Positions 17,528 to 31,013 of a stretch of DNA of 64,000 bases are shown piece by piece (within the stretch, counting starts at the first letter, position 1; every line of letters starts with the position of its first letter). The notes beneath the pieces were generated by a model that worked only from the letters and a program-made list of their open reading frames with translations, did no database searches and was not told where the DNA came from. A program made the translations under genes and the position numbers. The DNA comes from Comamonas testosteroni (GTDB taxonomy: Bacteria; Pseudomonadota; Gammaproteobacteria; Burkholderiales; Burkholderiaceae_C): positions 2,604,001 through 2,668,000 of the forward strand of contig NZ_CP043568.1 in NCBI RefSeq assembly GCF_014076415.1. The letters are read 5' to 3'.

Positions 17528-20500
17528 TTAGATCTTTTCCACCTTCACGAGGAAGGTCTTGGATTCAGGGGTCAAGCTGTTACCGTCACCCACGGAGGCT
17601 GTCAGGTTGTTCGCCAGATAGCCCTTGCGTCCCGTCGTGGAGAAGCCCCAGTGAATCGGCACACCCACGTGATGGATGGTCTTGCCATCGATCTTCATGG
17701 GCTTGATGCGCTTGGTCACCACAGCCACGGCCTTCACGAAACCGCGCTTGGACGAAACCTTGACCTTCTGGCCGGTCTCTATGCCCAGTTCCTTGCCCAG
17801 TGCCTCGCCGATTTCCACGAACTGCTCGGGCTGAACGATGTTGTTCAGCTGAACATGCTTGGTCCAGTAGTGGAAGTGCTCGGTCAGGCGGTAGGTCGTG
17901 CCTACATGCGGGTAGTCCTTGGGGTCGCCCTGCGTGTCCTTGGCAGTTGCCAGGATGCGCATCACGGGGCTGATGACGGCCTGCTTGTTGTTGGGGTACA
18001 TGGGGTTGTAGCCCAGCGGGTTGTCAAACGCCTCATAGTGCGTGGGGAACGGACCTTCTGCCATGCCCTTGCGAGCAAACAGACGGGCCACCCCTTCGGG
18101 GTTCATGATGAAGGGATTGATCACCTCGGGATCCAGGCCTACGGCCACATCCGGCACGTCCGCTCCACCCCACTGCTTGCCATTCCATTTGATCAGCACG
18201 CGTTCGGGGTTGAAGGGCTTGCCCTGGCGGTCGCAAGACGCGCGGTTGTACAGCACACGGCGATTCGCAGGCCAGGCCCAGGCCCAGTTCAGCGTGTTGC
18301 CTATGCCTGTTGGATCGCTGTTGTCACGGCGAGCCATCTGGTTGCCGGAAGAAGTCCAGCTGCCAGCCCAGATCCAGCAGCCACCCAGGGTGGTGCCGTC
18401 ATCGCGCATTTCGCCAAAGCCCGCCAGCTGCTCGCCGGCCTTGCGGATGAGCTTGCTGGGGTCCTTGGGGTCGAACAGATCCACCAGCGCACGACCGTTG
18501 TATTCCTTGGCCACTTCCTCGGAGGAGGGGTGATCGGCTTCGGCGTAAGGCCAGTACAGGTTGGTGATGGGCTCGGAGAACTTGCCGCCTTCCTTCTGAT
18601 AGAGAGCCTTCAGGCGCAGGTGCAAACCGGACATGATGGCGATGTCGGTCTTGGCCTCTCCCGGAGGTTCGGCAGCCTTCCAGTGCCACTGCAGCACGCG
18701 CGAGGAGCTGACCACGGCACCGTCTTCTTCAGCGAAGCAGGTGGTAGGCAGGCGGAACACCTCGGTTTGAATCGAAGCCGAGTCCACGTCGTTGAATTCG
18801 CCGTGGTTCTTCCAGAACTCCGAAGTTTCCGTCACCAGCGGATCCATGATGACCAGGAACTTCAGCTTCTTGAGGCCTTCGCGCACGCTGTTGCTGTTAG
18901 CCAGAGCCGCCAAGGGGTTGAAGCCTTGAGCGATATAGCCGTTGACCTTGCCCTGCGTCATCATCTCGAAGATCTGGAGCATGTCGTACTGCTTGTCCAA
19001 CTTGGGCAGATAGTCGAACGCCCAGTTGTTTTCAGCAGTTGCGGCCGGGCCCCACCACGCCTTCATCAGGCTGACATGGAACTTGGGCGTGTTCGACCAG
19101 TAATTCATCTGGCCAGGGCGCAGCAGCTTGGGCGTGCGAGTGGCGATGTACTGGTTGTAGTCCTGTTCGGCTTCGTTTGGCAGCGTCAGGTACCCGGGAA
19201 GCGAAGCAGACAGGATGCCCAGGTCCGTCAGGCCCTGGATGTTGGAGTGGCCGCGCAGCGCGTTCATGCCGCCGCCAGCGATACCGATATTGCCCAGCAG
19301 CAGCTGGATCATGGCACCGGTACGCAGGATCTGCGCACCCGTGGTGTGCTGAGTCCAGCCCAGTGCGTACAGGATGGTGGCAACACGGCCGGCTTCGGCA
19401 GTCGAAGCAAGCTTCTCGCACACGTGCAGGAATTTTTCCCTGGGTGTGCCGCAGATGGATTCCACCTTCTCGGGGGTATAGCCGGCGTAGTGCTTCTTGA
19501 GCCACTGATAGACGCAGCGAGGGTGTTCCAGAGTGGGGTCCACCTTCACGAAGCCATCTTCACCCAGTTCGTAGTCCCACGACGCCTTGTCATAGGTACG
19601 CTTTTCAGGGTTGTAGCCCGAGAAAATACCTTCGTCGAACGCAAAGTCCTCGCGCACGATGAATGAGAAGTCCGTGTAGTTCTTCACATACTCGTGGTGG
19701 ATCCTGTCGTTTGTCAGCAGGTAATTGATCACGCCACCGAGGAAGACGATGTCCGAGCCGGAACGGATCGGCGCATAGAAGTCAGCCACGGATGCCGAGC
19801 GGTTGAAGCGCGGATCGACCACCATGAAGTGAGCCTTGTTGTGCTCCTTCGCTTCGGTCACCCACTTGAAGCCGCAGGGGTGTGCTTCGGCGGCATTGCC
19901 GCCCATGATCAAAATAACGTCCGCGTTCTTGATGTCGACCCAATGGTTCGTCATCGCTCCACGGCCAAACGTCGGGGCAAGACCTGCCACCGTCGGGCCG
20001 TGTCAGACACGTGCTTGGTTATCGAGTGCAAGAAGGCCCCAGGAGCGGGCCACTTTGTGCGTGATGTAGCCAGCTTCGTTGCTGGAAGCCGAAGCGGCCA
20101 GCATGCCGGTGGTCAGCCAGCGGTTGACCTTCTGGCCTTTTTCGTTGGTTTCAACGAAATTGGCGTCGCGGTCTTCCTTGAGCAGCTTGGCGATGCGGTT
20201 CAGTGCCTCGTCCCAGGACATGCGCTTCCACTCGGACGAGCCGGGGGCGCGGTATTCGGGGTACTTGAGGCGGCTGGGGCTGTGGACAAAGTCCAGCAGC
20301 GATGCACCCTTGGGACACAGCGTGCCGCGATTGACCGGATGATCCGGGTCGCCTTCCACGTGCATCACGGACAGACGGGAGTTTTTCCCGCCGTCGCCCA
20401 GGGAGTACATGAGGATGCCGCATCCTACGGAGCAGTAGGTGCAGGTTTGACGGGTTACGGTGGTGGCTGACAGTTTGTACTGTCGCACCTCAGCAAGGGC

Positions 20501-20593
20501 GGCTGTGGGTGAGAAGCCCATCAGCGCCAAGCTTGAACCCGCCAGAGTCGAACCAGTCACTTTCATGAACTGGCGTCTGGAGAATTGGTCCAT
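17528..20593 (-). CDS. fdoG: formate dehydrogenase alpha subunit, selenocysteine-containing (one CDS through in-frame UGA)
   Basis: A 1021-residue molybdenum/tungsten-bis-MGD selenoprotein that oxidises formate to CO2 in the periplasm. The frame is split by a UGA at 20003-20005 (residue 197) in the context Arg-Val-Sec-His-Gly-Pro-Thr, the canonical site (E. coli FdoG Sec196), so it should be read as a single gene. The N-terminus has a twin-arginine signal 'FSRRQFMKV', followed by the [4Fe-4S] motif 'RQTCTYCSVGCGILM' (Cys51, 54, 58) and 'GTLCPKGAS'. The second half shows molybdopterin-binding and dinucleotide-binding segments such as 'LGWTQHTTGAQILRTGAMI' and 'YIAQGFNPLAALANSNS'. An automatic caller would break this gene at 20003 and give a false start near 19990. 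First gene of fdoGHI-fdhE. Confidence 0.97.
19973..19992 (-). promoter_or_regulatory. SECIS element in fdoG
   Basis: Read as RNA, CGG-U-GGCA-GGUCU-UGCC-CCG forms a 7-bp stem with a single bulged U and the apical loop GGUCU, beginning 10 bases after the UGA. Bulged U and a GGUCU loop are the features SelB recognises in the E. coli fdhF/fdnG SECIS. Confidence 0.93.
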
Positions 20594-20760
20594 TGTGGGG
20601 TACCTTTTCGTATGAACGCTTATGTGAAAGCAAATTTTACGACCCCCCCCATTTTTGATAGCAGTTACAAACCCTTAATTCTTGAGTAACGTTGAGCGAC
20701 TTTGAGTTTTATTTTTCGTTTTTGTTTTTCTTAATGACAGCGATAGTTTTCAACCTGCGC
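20594..20760 (-). promoter_or_regulatory. fdo operon upstream region with G8 tract and A-tracts
   Basis: On the minus strand this region holds a row of A4-A5 tracts (about 20706-20735, candidate curved or UP-element DNA) and a G8 homopolymer at 20643-20650, some 50 bases before the fdoG start. I cannot assign a confident -35/-10 pair; TAAAAT just downstream of the G tract is one candidate -10. No gene is seen between the permease stop and fdoG. Confidence 0.45.
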
Positions 20761-20826
20761 CTCCCAAGCTATCAACTTTCAGCTCGAAAAGCCATCGGTC
20801 AGCAGGCCGGGTTGAACAGGAAATCC

Positions 20827-22002
20827 CTAATCTTTGTCGCTTTTCCGTGTTTCGGCAGGAGGGGGGGCGACAATGGGGGCGAGGCCTTCTACAGGCTGCT
20901 GCGGATCGCCTGCTGTGCGTTTTTGCGCGATTTCCCGGTTCAGCAGCTTCTCCTCCTGCCCCTGCATGGTGGCAAACAACTCCCAGGCAGCCATGAACAG
21001 GGCGGCGATGGCCGGGCCGAGCACAAAGCCCGAAAGACCGAACAAGGCCATGCCCCCCAGGGTGGAGATCAGCACCACGTAGTCAGGCATCTTGGTGTCC
21101 TTGCCGACCAGCAGGGGACGCAGCACGTTATCCACCAGGCCGATGACCAGCACGCCATAGGCCGCCAGGATCAAGCCCTTGGTGATGGCGCCCGTGGCCA
21201 GGAAATAAATGGCCACCGGCCCCCAGACCAGGCCCGCCCCCACCGCGGGCAGCAAGGACAGAAAAGCCATCACCACGGCCCAGAGTACGGCGCCCTGAAT
21301 GCCCAGAATCCAGAAAATCAGTCCTCCCAGCGCGCCCTGGGCGGCTGCAACGGCCAGATTGCCCTTGACTGTGGCACGGATGACGGTAATGAACTTGGTG
21401 GCCAGCTCGCGCTTGTGCTCGGGGGCGAGCGGCGTGGCAGCCCAGATGCGTGCGACCAGCTCCTTGCCGTCGCGCAGCAGAAAGAAGATGAGATAGAGCA
21501 TGACGCCGAAGCCCACGACAAAGCCCAGGGTGTTCTGTCCCAGTCCCACGGCCTTGGTGGCCGCCAGCTTGCTGGCCTGCAGCGCGATGTTGGAGAGCTT
21601 GGCCTGGATTTCCTCCAGAGTGCCCAGGTGCAGCTTTTCCATCCACGGCGTCAGCCAGGAGGGCAGTGCATTGAAGACTTGCTCCACATAGCTGCCGGCG
21701 GAGAGGTTGCCGCTGCTGACCTGGTCATAGATGGCCGAGGTCTCCTTGATGAGCGACAGCCCTATCAGAGACAGCGGCAAAATGACCATTACCAGACTAA
21801 TTAGCAAGGTTGCCAACGCGGCCAGCGTGGGCTTGTTGGGCATGCGCATCAGCAGCTTGCGGTGCAGGGGCGCGAAGACGATGGCAAATACCACGCCCCA
21901 GAAGATAGCAACGGCATATTCCTCGAGAACCAAGCCGAATCCGGCAGTTACTGCTATCAAAAGAAGAATGAATGCACGTTTGTGAAGCGGCAAAAGCGGC
22001 AT
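20827..22002 (-). CDS. AI-2E transporter/PerM family permease
   Basis: A 391-residue inner-membrane protein of the AI-2E exporter-like (PerM, YhhT) family. The N-terminal pair of helices reads 'FILLLIAVTAGFGLVLEEYA' and 'VAIFWGVVFAIVFAPLHRKL'; the C-terminal half contains 'GNLAVAAAQGALGGLIFWIL', 'FLSLLPAVGAGLVWGPVAIY' and 'LVIGLVDNVLRPLLVG', a typical family signature (P-x-VG, D-N-x-x-R-P). The family includes autoinducer-2 exporters, Na+/H+ antiporters and many uncharacterised members, so the substrate is open. An AAGGA ribosome-binding site precedes the ATG. It is divergent from sucA. Confidence 0.88.
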   Translation of the reverse strand: MPLLPLHKRAFILLLIAVTAGFGLVLEEYAVAIFWGVVFAIVFAPLHRKLLMRMPNKPTLAALATLLISLVMVILPLSLIGLSLIKETSAIYDQVSSGNLSAGSYVEQVFNALPSWLTPWMEKLHLGTLEEIQAKLSNIALQASKLAATKAVGLGQNTLGFVVGFGVMLYLIFFLLRDGKELVARIWAATPLAPEHKRELATKFITVIRATVKGNLAVAAAQGALGGLIFWILGIQGAVLWAVVMAFLSLLPAVGAGLVWGPVAIYFLATGAITKGLILAAYGVLVIGLVDNVLRPLLVGKDTKMPDYVVLISTLGGMALFGLSGFVLGPAIAALFMAAWELFATMQGQEEKLLNREIAQKRTAGDPQQPVEGLAPIVAPPPAETRKSDKD

Positions 22003-22222
22003 GCGAATCCTTGTTTATGGAGTTCCCGCAATGTAAGCGACTCCCAGGGGTGTAAACATCTTGTCTTTTATAAGACCAAGACTTTGAACAGTGGCACAAT
22101 GGCTGCCGCAACTCAAGGCCCTTCCCCAGCCACAGTCGCATCCGCCAATCGGTACAGCCGTGTCGCGGGAGGTTCTACAAACCAGCTAATGCTTTCCGAA
22201 GGAAAGCGGAGGTCAGCGAGAT
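22003..22222. promoter_or_regulatory. divergent promoter region of the permease and the sucAB-lpd operon
   Basis: A 220-base gap. It contains the imperfect palindrome CTTGTCTT-TTAT-AAGACCAAG (22060-22080) and, just before sucA, a GGAGG ribosome-binding site 10 bases from the ATG. Promoter hexamers are not confidently assignable. Confidence 0.4.
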
Positions 22223-25102
<2,880 letters not shown>

Positions 25103-25165
25103 TACAGGCGACACCCCCTGTCCGAGGACAGGGGGCACAAGAAACATCTTTGGAAAGAATTCAAA

Positions 25166-26410
25166 ATGGCAATCGTTGAAGTTAAAGTCCCCCAGCTGTC
25201 CGAATCCATCACTGAAGCCACCATGCTGACCTGGAAGAAAAAGGTCGGCGAGGCAGTGGCCATCGATGAAATCCTCATCGAAATCGAAACCGACAAGGTC
25301 GTGCTGGAAGTGCCCGCTCCCTCGGCTGGCGTGATCACCGAAATCCTGCAAGGCGACGGCGCAACCGTGGCTGCCGAGCAGGTGATCGCCAAGATCGACT
25401 CCGAAGCCGTCGCCGGCGCTGCTGCTGCTCCTGCTGCCGCCCCCGCTGCTGCTGCGACTCCTGCTGCTTCCCCCGTGGCTGCCGCTCCTGCCGGCGCCGA
25501 CAAGAGCGGCGTGGCCATGCCTGCTGCTGCCAAGATCCTGGCCGACAACAACCTGTCCGCAGCCAACGTGGCTGGCACAGGCAAGGACGGCCGTGTGACA
25601 AAGGGTGACGCTCTGGGTGCCATCAAGGCCGGCGCAGCCATCCCCACCGGCGCTCCCAAGGCGGCTCTGCCTCAGGTGGCAGCTCCCGTGACCAAGGAAA
25701 ACCTGGGCGATCGTCCCGAGCAGCGCGTGCCCATGACACGTCTGCGTGCCCGTATTGCCGAGCGTCTGCTGCAATCCCAGGCGACCAACGCCATCCTGAC
25801 CACGTTCAACGAAGTGAACATGGCTCCCGTGATGGAACTGCGCAAGAAGTTCCAGGACCAGTTCACCAAGGAACATGGCGTCAAGCTGGGCTTCATGTCC
25901 TTCTTCGTCAAGGCTGCAGTGCATGCCCTGAAGAAGTTCCCCGCAGTCAACGCCTCCATCGACGGCAACGACATCGTCTACCACGGCTACTTCGACATCG
26001 GTATCGCTGTGAGCTCGCCCCGCGGTCTGGTGGTGCCCATCCTGCGCAATGCAGACCAGATGAGCTTCGCCGACATCGAAAAGAAGATTGTCGAATTCGG
26101 TCAGAAGGCCAAGGAAGGCAAGCTGGGCATTGAAGAAATGACCGGCGGTACCTTCTCCATCTCCAATGGCGGTACCTTCGGCTCGATGATGTCCACCCCC
26201 ATCATCAACCCCCCTCAGTCCGCCATCCTGGGCGTGCACGCCACCAAGGACCGCGCCGTGGTCGAGAACGGTCAGATCGTGATCCGTCCCATGAACTATC
26301 TGGCCATGTCCTATGACCACCGCATCATCGACGGCCGCGAAGCCGTGCTGAGCCTGGTGGCCATGAAGGACGCGCTGGAAGATCCTTCTCGCCTCCTGTT
26401 TGATCTGTAA
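25166..26410 (+). CDS. sucB: 2-oxoglutarate dehydrogenase E2 (dihydrolipoyl succinyltransferase)
   Basis: A 414-residue core subunit of the 2-oxoglutarate dehydrogenase complex. Domain order: one lipoyl domain with the lipoylated Lys in '[18 protein letters not shown]', an Ala/Pro-rich flexible linker (about residues 85-112), the peripheral E1/E3-binding domain '[20 protein letters not shown]', and the catalytic domain ending with the active-site His-x-x-x-Asp in '[19 protein letters not shown]'. A hairpin terminator lies between this gene and lpdA, so E3 may be expressed differently from E1 and E2. Confidence 0.97.
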   Translation: MAIVEVKVPQLSESITEATMLTWKKKVGEAVAIDEILIEIETDKVVLEVPAPSAGVITEILQGDGATVAAEQVIAKIDSEAVAGAAAAPAAAPAAAATPAASPVAAAPAGADKSGVAMPAAAKILADNNLSAANVAGTGKDGRVTKGDALGAIKAGAAIPTGAPKAALPQVAAPVTKENLGDRPEQRVPMTRLRARIAERLLQSQATNAILTTFNEVNMAPVMELRKKFQDQFTKEHGVKLGFMSFFVKAAVHALKKFPAVNASIDGNDIVYHGYFDIGIAVSSPRGLVVPILRNADQMSFADIEKKIVEFGQKAKEGKLGIEEMTGGTFSISNGGTFGSMMSTPIINPPQSAILGVHATKDRAVVENGQIVIRPMNYLAMSYDHRIIDGREAVLSLVAMKDALEDPSRLLFDL

Positions 26411-26431
26411 TTCAGCAGATCGAGCTTCTAC

Positions 26432-26464
26432 AAAGCCCACCACCAAAAGCGGTGGGCTTTTTTC
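26432..26464 (+). terminator. intra-operon terminator between sucB and lpdA
   Basis: An AAAGCCCACC / GGTGGGCTTT stem is followed by T residues; it sits 21 bases after sucB and 27 bases before lpdA. It would let only a share of transcripts continue into lpdA. Confidence 0.8.
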
Positions 26465-26491
26465 GAGTTAAACAGAGAAAAGATTCAAATC

Positions 26492-27919
<1,428 letters not shown>

Positions 27920-28006
27920 GTTTTTTCAGTCTTGCGCGCAGGTTTTGACATGGCTGTGAAGTGCCCGTGCGCAGGCTGAGTTTCTTTTAGAATTCAGAAC
28001 AAAATG

Positions 28007-28050
28007 GCTGCTAACGCTTAGTGCATAAGCGGTAGCAGCTATTGTTTTTT
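28007..28050 (+). terminator. terminator hairpin after lpdA, built from an intergenic repeat
   Basis: A 14-bp stem with one mismatch (GCTGCTAACGCTTA / TAAGCGGTAGCAGC) and a GTGCA loop is followed by TATTGTTTTTT. The stem sequence GCTGCTA...CGCTTA matches the left end of the dispersed intergenic repeats found elsewhere in the window. Confidence 0.7.
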
Positions 28051-28070
28051 GAGCATCTGGAGACAAGACG

Positions 28071-29168
28071 GTGAATGTAAGACAAGCCTACGAGGCGGAG
28101 TTGGCCGCCAAGGGTTTCAAAAGCGATCCTGCTCAGTTACGTGCAGTCGATGCGTTGCAGCGCTGTGCCGACGAGTGGGCCGTGTACAAGGGCAAGCGCT
28201 CCAATGCTCTCAAGAAGCTGATCAATCACCCCGATCTGCCCAAGGGCGTCTATATGTACGGCGGGGTGGGGCGCGGCAAGAGCTTTCTGATGGAATGCTT
28301 CTTCAATGCCGTGCCCCTCAAGCGCAAGGTACGTCTGCACTTTCACGAATTCATGCGCGAAGTGCACCGCGAGATGCACCTGATGCAGGGCACGCAGAAC
28401 CCGCTCGATGCCCTCGGCGCCAAGATCGCCAAGAAGTACAAGCTGATCTGTTTTGACGAGTTTCATGTCGCCGACATCACCGATGCCATGATTCTCTACA
28501 AGCTGCTCGAGTCGCTGTTTGCCAACGGCGTGGGCTTTGTGACGACCTCCAACTTCGAGCCCGATGGTCTCTATCCTGGTGGTTTGCACCGCGACCGGAT
28601 CCTGCCTGCGATTGCCCTGCTCAAGGAGCGCATGGAAGTGGTGAATGTGGATAACGGCACCGACTATCGCCGCCGCACTCTCGAAGATGCCAAGCTCTAT
28701 CATTGCCCGTTGGGCCCGGAAGCCGATGCTGCGATGCAGGAGACCTTCGATCGCCTGGCCGAAGCCCATGACGAAGAGCCGGTGATGCAGATCGAAACCC
28801 GCAAGATTGCGGCCAAGCGCCGTGCTGGCGGTGTCGTGTGGTTTGACTTCCGCGAACTCTGCGGCGGCCCGCGCTCGCAAAATGACTATCTGGAAATTGC
28901 CACGCAGTTTCACACCATCTTGCTGTCCGATGTGCCCGAGTTGCATGTGAACATGGCTTCGGCCGCGCGGCGCTTCACGCTGCTGGTGGACGTGCTCTAC
29001 GATCGTCATGTCAAGCTCATCCTGTCGGCTGCAGTGCCGCCCGAGAAGATCTATACCGAAGGTCCTCTGTCCCACGAGTTCCCGCGCACCGTCTCGCGCC
29101 TCAACGAGATGCGCTCCAAGGAATATCTGGCGCTTGAGCGCCGCGTGGTGGACACCAGCTTGACCTGA
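28071..29168 (+). CDS. zapE: cell division ATPase ZapE (AFG1/LACE1 family)
   Basis: A 365-residue AAA-type ATPase that in E. coli associates with the Z-ring and modulates FtsZ. The Walker A motif is 'GGVGRGKS' (about residues 64-71), Walker B reads 'LICFDEFHVADITDAMILYK', and the AFG1 signatures 'LFANGVGFVTTSNFEPDGLY' and 'RRAGGVVWFDFRELCGGPRS' are present. It begins with GTG; a GGAG ribosome-binding site lies about 8 bases upstream. Length matches the family (E. coli 375). It directly follows the odh operon, which I take as simple adjacency. Confidence 0.94.
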   Translation: MNVRQAYEAELAAKGFKSDPAQLRAVDALQRCADEWAVYKGKRSNALKKLINHPDLPKGVYMYGGVGRGKSFLMECFFNAVPLKRKVRLHFHEFMREVHREMHLMQGTQNPLDALGAKIAKKYKLICFDEFHVADITDAMILYKLLESLFANGVGFVTTSNFEPDGLYPGGLHRDRILPAIALLKERMEVVNVDNGTDYRRRTLEDAKLYHCPLGPEADAAMQETFDRLAEAHDEEPVMQIETRKIAAKRRAGGVVWFDFRELCGGPRSQNDYLEIATQFHTILLSDVPELHVNMASAARRFTLLVDVLYDRHVKLILSAAVPPEKIYTEGPLSHEFPRTVSRLNEMRSKEYLALERRVVDTSLT

Positions 29169-29229
29169 TCGCCTGCAGGCAGCTGCCCGCGGCTTTAAGA
29201 TGCCAGCCTGTACTTCGAGTTCTGAGTTG

Positions 29230-29997
29230 ATGACGATGTCCACTATCCTTGCCCAGCTGATCCGCCGCCGCATTGCAGGCTTTGCACTGGCGCCCCTGGC
29301 CGCCGTCTGGCTGGCTTGTGTGCCGGCCATGGCCCAGGTAAAGGCAGATTCGGCGCAGCAGACCGACAAGCAGGCGCAGAAGGATGTTGCCGAAAAGGCG
29401 CGCCAGCAACTGCACCATCAGCGCGAAGCCGAGCGCGACGAGATTCTCGGCAAGCGCGCCGTTATCGAGCAGCAGCGGGTGGCTGATGAAAAGCTCTGCT
29501 ACCAGAAGTTTGCCGTGGAGGGCTGTCTGGCCGATGCCCGTAGGGCGGCACGTGAAAAAGATGCGCCCCTGCGTGCGCGCGAGCTGGAAATCAACGACGC
29601 GGAGCGCAAGGAGAAGGCTGCGGCCAAGCTGCAGGCCATTGAAGAGAAAAAAGCCGAAAACGCTGCTGTTCCCATGAAGTCTCAGCAACGCGAGAAGAAC
29701 GGCAAGAGCCAGCCCCAGCCCACTGGCTCGGGCGCCAAACCAGCAGTTGACGAGCAGGCGGCGCAGGCCCAGCGCCAGATCGAGGCTCAGCAGCGTGCCA
29801 GCAAGCAGGCCGACTATGTGCGCCGCCACGAGCAAAACCGTGCCCAGGCCGATCAGGGGCGAGCCGAACGTGAAGCCAAGGCCCGGGCAGATCATGAGGC
29901 CAAGCTAAAGGCTGCAGCCGAACACAAGGCCAGGGCTTTGCAGCAGGCCAAGGAGCGCGGGCAGACGGCGGCGCCACTGCCAGCACCTGCCCCCTGA
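29230..29997 (+). CDS. secreted Lys/Glu/Gln/Ala-rich coiled-coil protein of unknown function
   Basis: A 255-residue protein I do not recognise. It starts with a signal peptide, 'GFALAPLAAVWLACVPAMAQ', with probable cleavage after Ala-Met-Ala. The mature part is almost entirely charged, with heptad-like helix-forming sequence such as 'QKDVAEKARQQLHHQREAER', and a Cys pair in 'KLCYQKFAVEGCLADARRAA' that could form a disulfide in the periplasm. The second half is low-complexity Ala/Gln/Lys/Arg. I chose the ATG at 29230; starts at 29200 and 29236 are possible. It could be a structural periplasmic protein; no partner is evident from the neighbours. Confidence 0.7.
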   Translation: MTMSTILAQLIRRRIAGFALAPLAAVWLACVPAMAQVKADSAQQTDKQAQKDVAEKARQQLHHQREAERDEILGKRAVIEQQRVADEKLCYQKFAVEGCLADARRAAREKDAPLRARELEINDAERKEKAAAKLQAIEEKKAENAAVPMKSQQREKNGKSQPQPTGSGAKPAVDEQAAQAQRQIEAQQRASKQADYVRRHEQNRAQADQGRAEREAKARADHEAKLKAAAEHKARALQQAKERGQTAAPLPAPAP

Positions 29998-30103
29998 TAC
30001 ATTGCGGATCGACAGTGCTCTGCAGCAGGGCGCTATCGAAAGCATTGCTGCAAGCGCCTGTTCCCAAGGCGCTCAAGCGGTCTTGTCTGGGCTGAGTAGC
30101 TCT

Positions 30104-30877
30104 TCAAGCGTTTGCTGCGGCGGCCGAGGTATCCAGCTTGAGTATTGCCAGCGAGAGGTTGTCACCACCCCCGGCCGCGCGCCGCCTGGCTTTTTCAATC
30201 AGAAATTGCGAGGCTTCGCGTGGCGAGAGTCCGTCCAGTACAGTGCCCAGCTCCTGTGCGGTGAAGTAATGCCACAAGCCGTCCGAGCAGGCCATCAAGC
30301 TGTCGCCCGGCAGCAGTTTCTCAATCATGTGGTGGCTCATGGGCGGCGGCGGCTCGGCACCCAGGCAGCCCAGCAAGATATTGGACTGCGGGTGGTACTG
30401 GGCCTCGGTTTCGGTGAGCTCGCCGCGGTCGACCAGTGCCTGTACATAGGAGTGATCAAGCGAACGGTGCATGAGGGAAGAGCCGCGAAAATGGTAGAGC
30501 CGTGAATCGCCGGAGTGCATGAAGTGGCAGCGACTGTCGGGCAGGACCACAAAGACCGCGATGGTGCTGTGGGGCTCCTGTTCCGCTGCTATGGCGGTAA
30601 GGCGAATGACGGTGTGGGCATCCTGCACAATGGTGCTCAGCATGCGTGTGCAGTCTTCCTTGGCGGGCTCAAAGCGCTCGAAAAGCTGTCGGGCCGTCAG
30701 CATGACCTGATCGGAAGCCTTTCTCCCGCCGCTGCGCCCGCCCATGCCATCGGCTACCACGCCGAGAATGCAGCCCTTGGCATAGGGATGCGCCATGAGC
30801 AGAACCTGGTCCTGCTGGTATTCTCGGTCACCGCGATGAATGCCGGTGGCCGCCTGAATGCGGTAGCTGGATGACAT
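30104..30877 (-). CDS. PP2C-family serine/threonine phosphatase
   Basis: A 257-residue soluble PPM/PP2C phosphatase. Metal-binding and catalytic motifs are visible: 'GDREYQQDQ' (variant of the R-x-x-N-Q-D motif, with Tyr-Gln replacing the usual Asn), 'GVVADGMGGRSGG', 'FMHSGDSRLYHFRGSSL', and 'DSLMACSDGLWHY' with a late 'GGDNLSLAIL'. It most resembles orphan phosphatases paired with Hanks-type kinases; no kinase lies in this window. The ATG at 30877 is used because the upstream extension begins with TTG and adds only four residues. It is divergent from the helicase gene. Confidence 0.88.
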   Translation of the reverse strand: MSSSYRIQAATGIHRGDREYQQDQVLLMAHPYAKGCILGVVADGMGGRSGGRKASDQVMLTARQLFERFEPAKEDCTRMLSTIVQDAHTVIRLTAIAAEQEPHSTIAVFVVLPDSRCHFMHSGDSRLYHFRGSSLMHRSLDHSYVQALVDRGELTETEAQYHPQSNILLGCLGAEPPPPMSHHMIEKLLPGDSLMACSDGLWHYFTAQELGTVLDGLSPREASQFLIEKARRRAAGGGDNLSLAILKLDTSAAAANA

Positions 30878-31013
30878 GAGTGTGTGCAAGTGCGCTCGCA
30901 GAGCGAGATTTAACGTTGCGTTACATTTTATCGGGCAGAGGCTGGGCCTCGGCGAATATTTGCGATCTTATGTGAGCTTGCGCTGACTTGGCTTGTTGGA
31001 AGGTGAAACGGTT

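Noticed and set aside
17651..19666. 671-codon open frame on the plus strand
   Set aside because: Antisense to fdoG; the sense strand has clear molybdopterin enzyme motifs.
17528..19990. Separate truncated formate dehydrogenase gene starting at 19990
   Set aside because: It is the downstream part of fdoG after the Sec UGA; the SECIS and conserved context show one gene.
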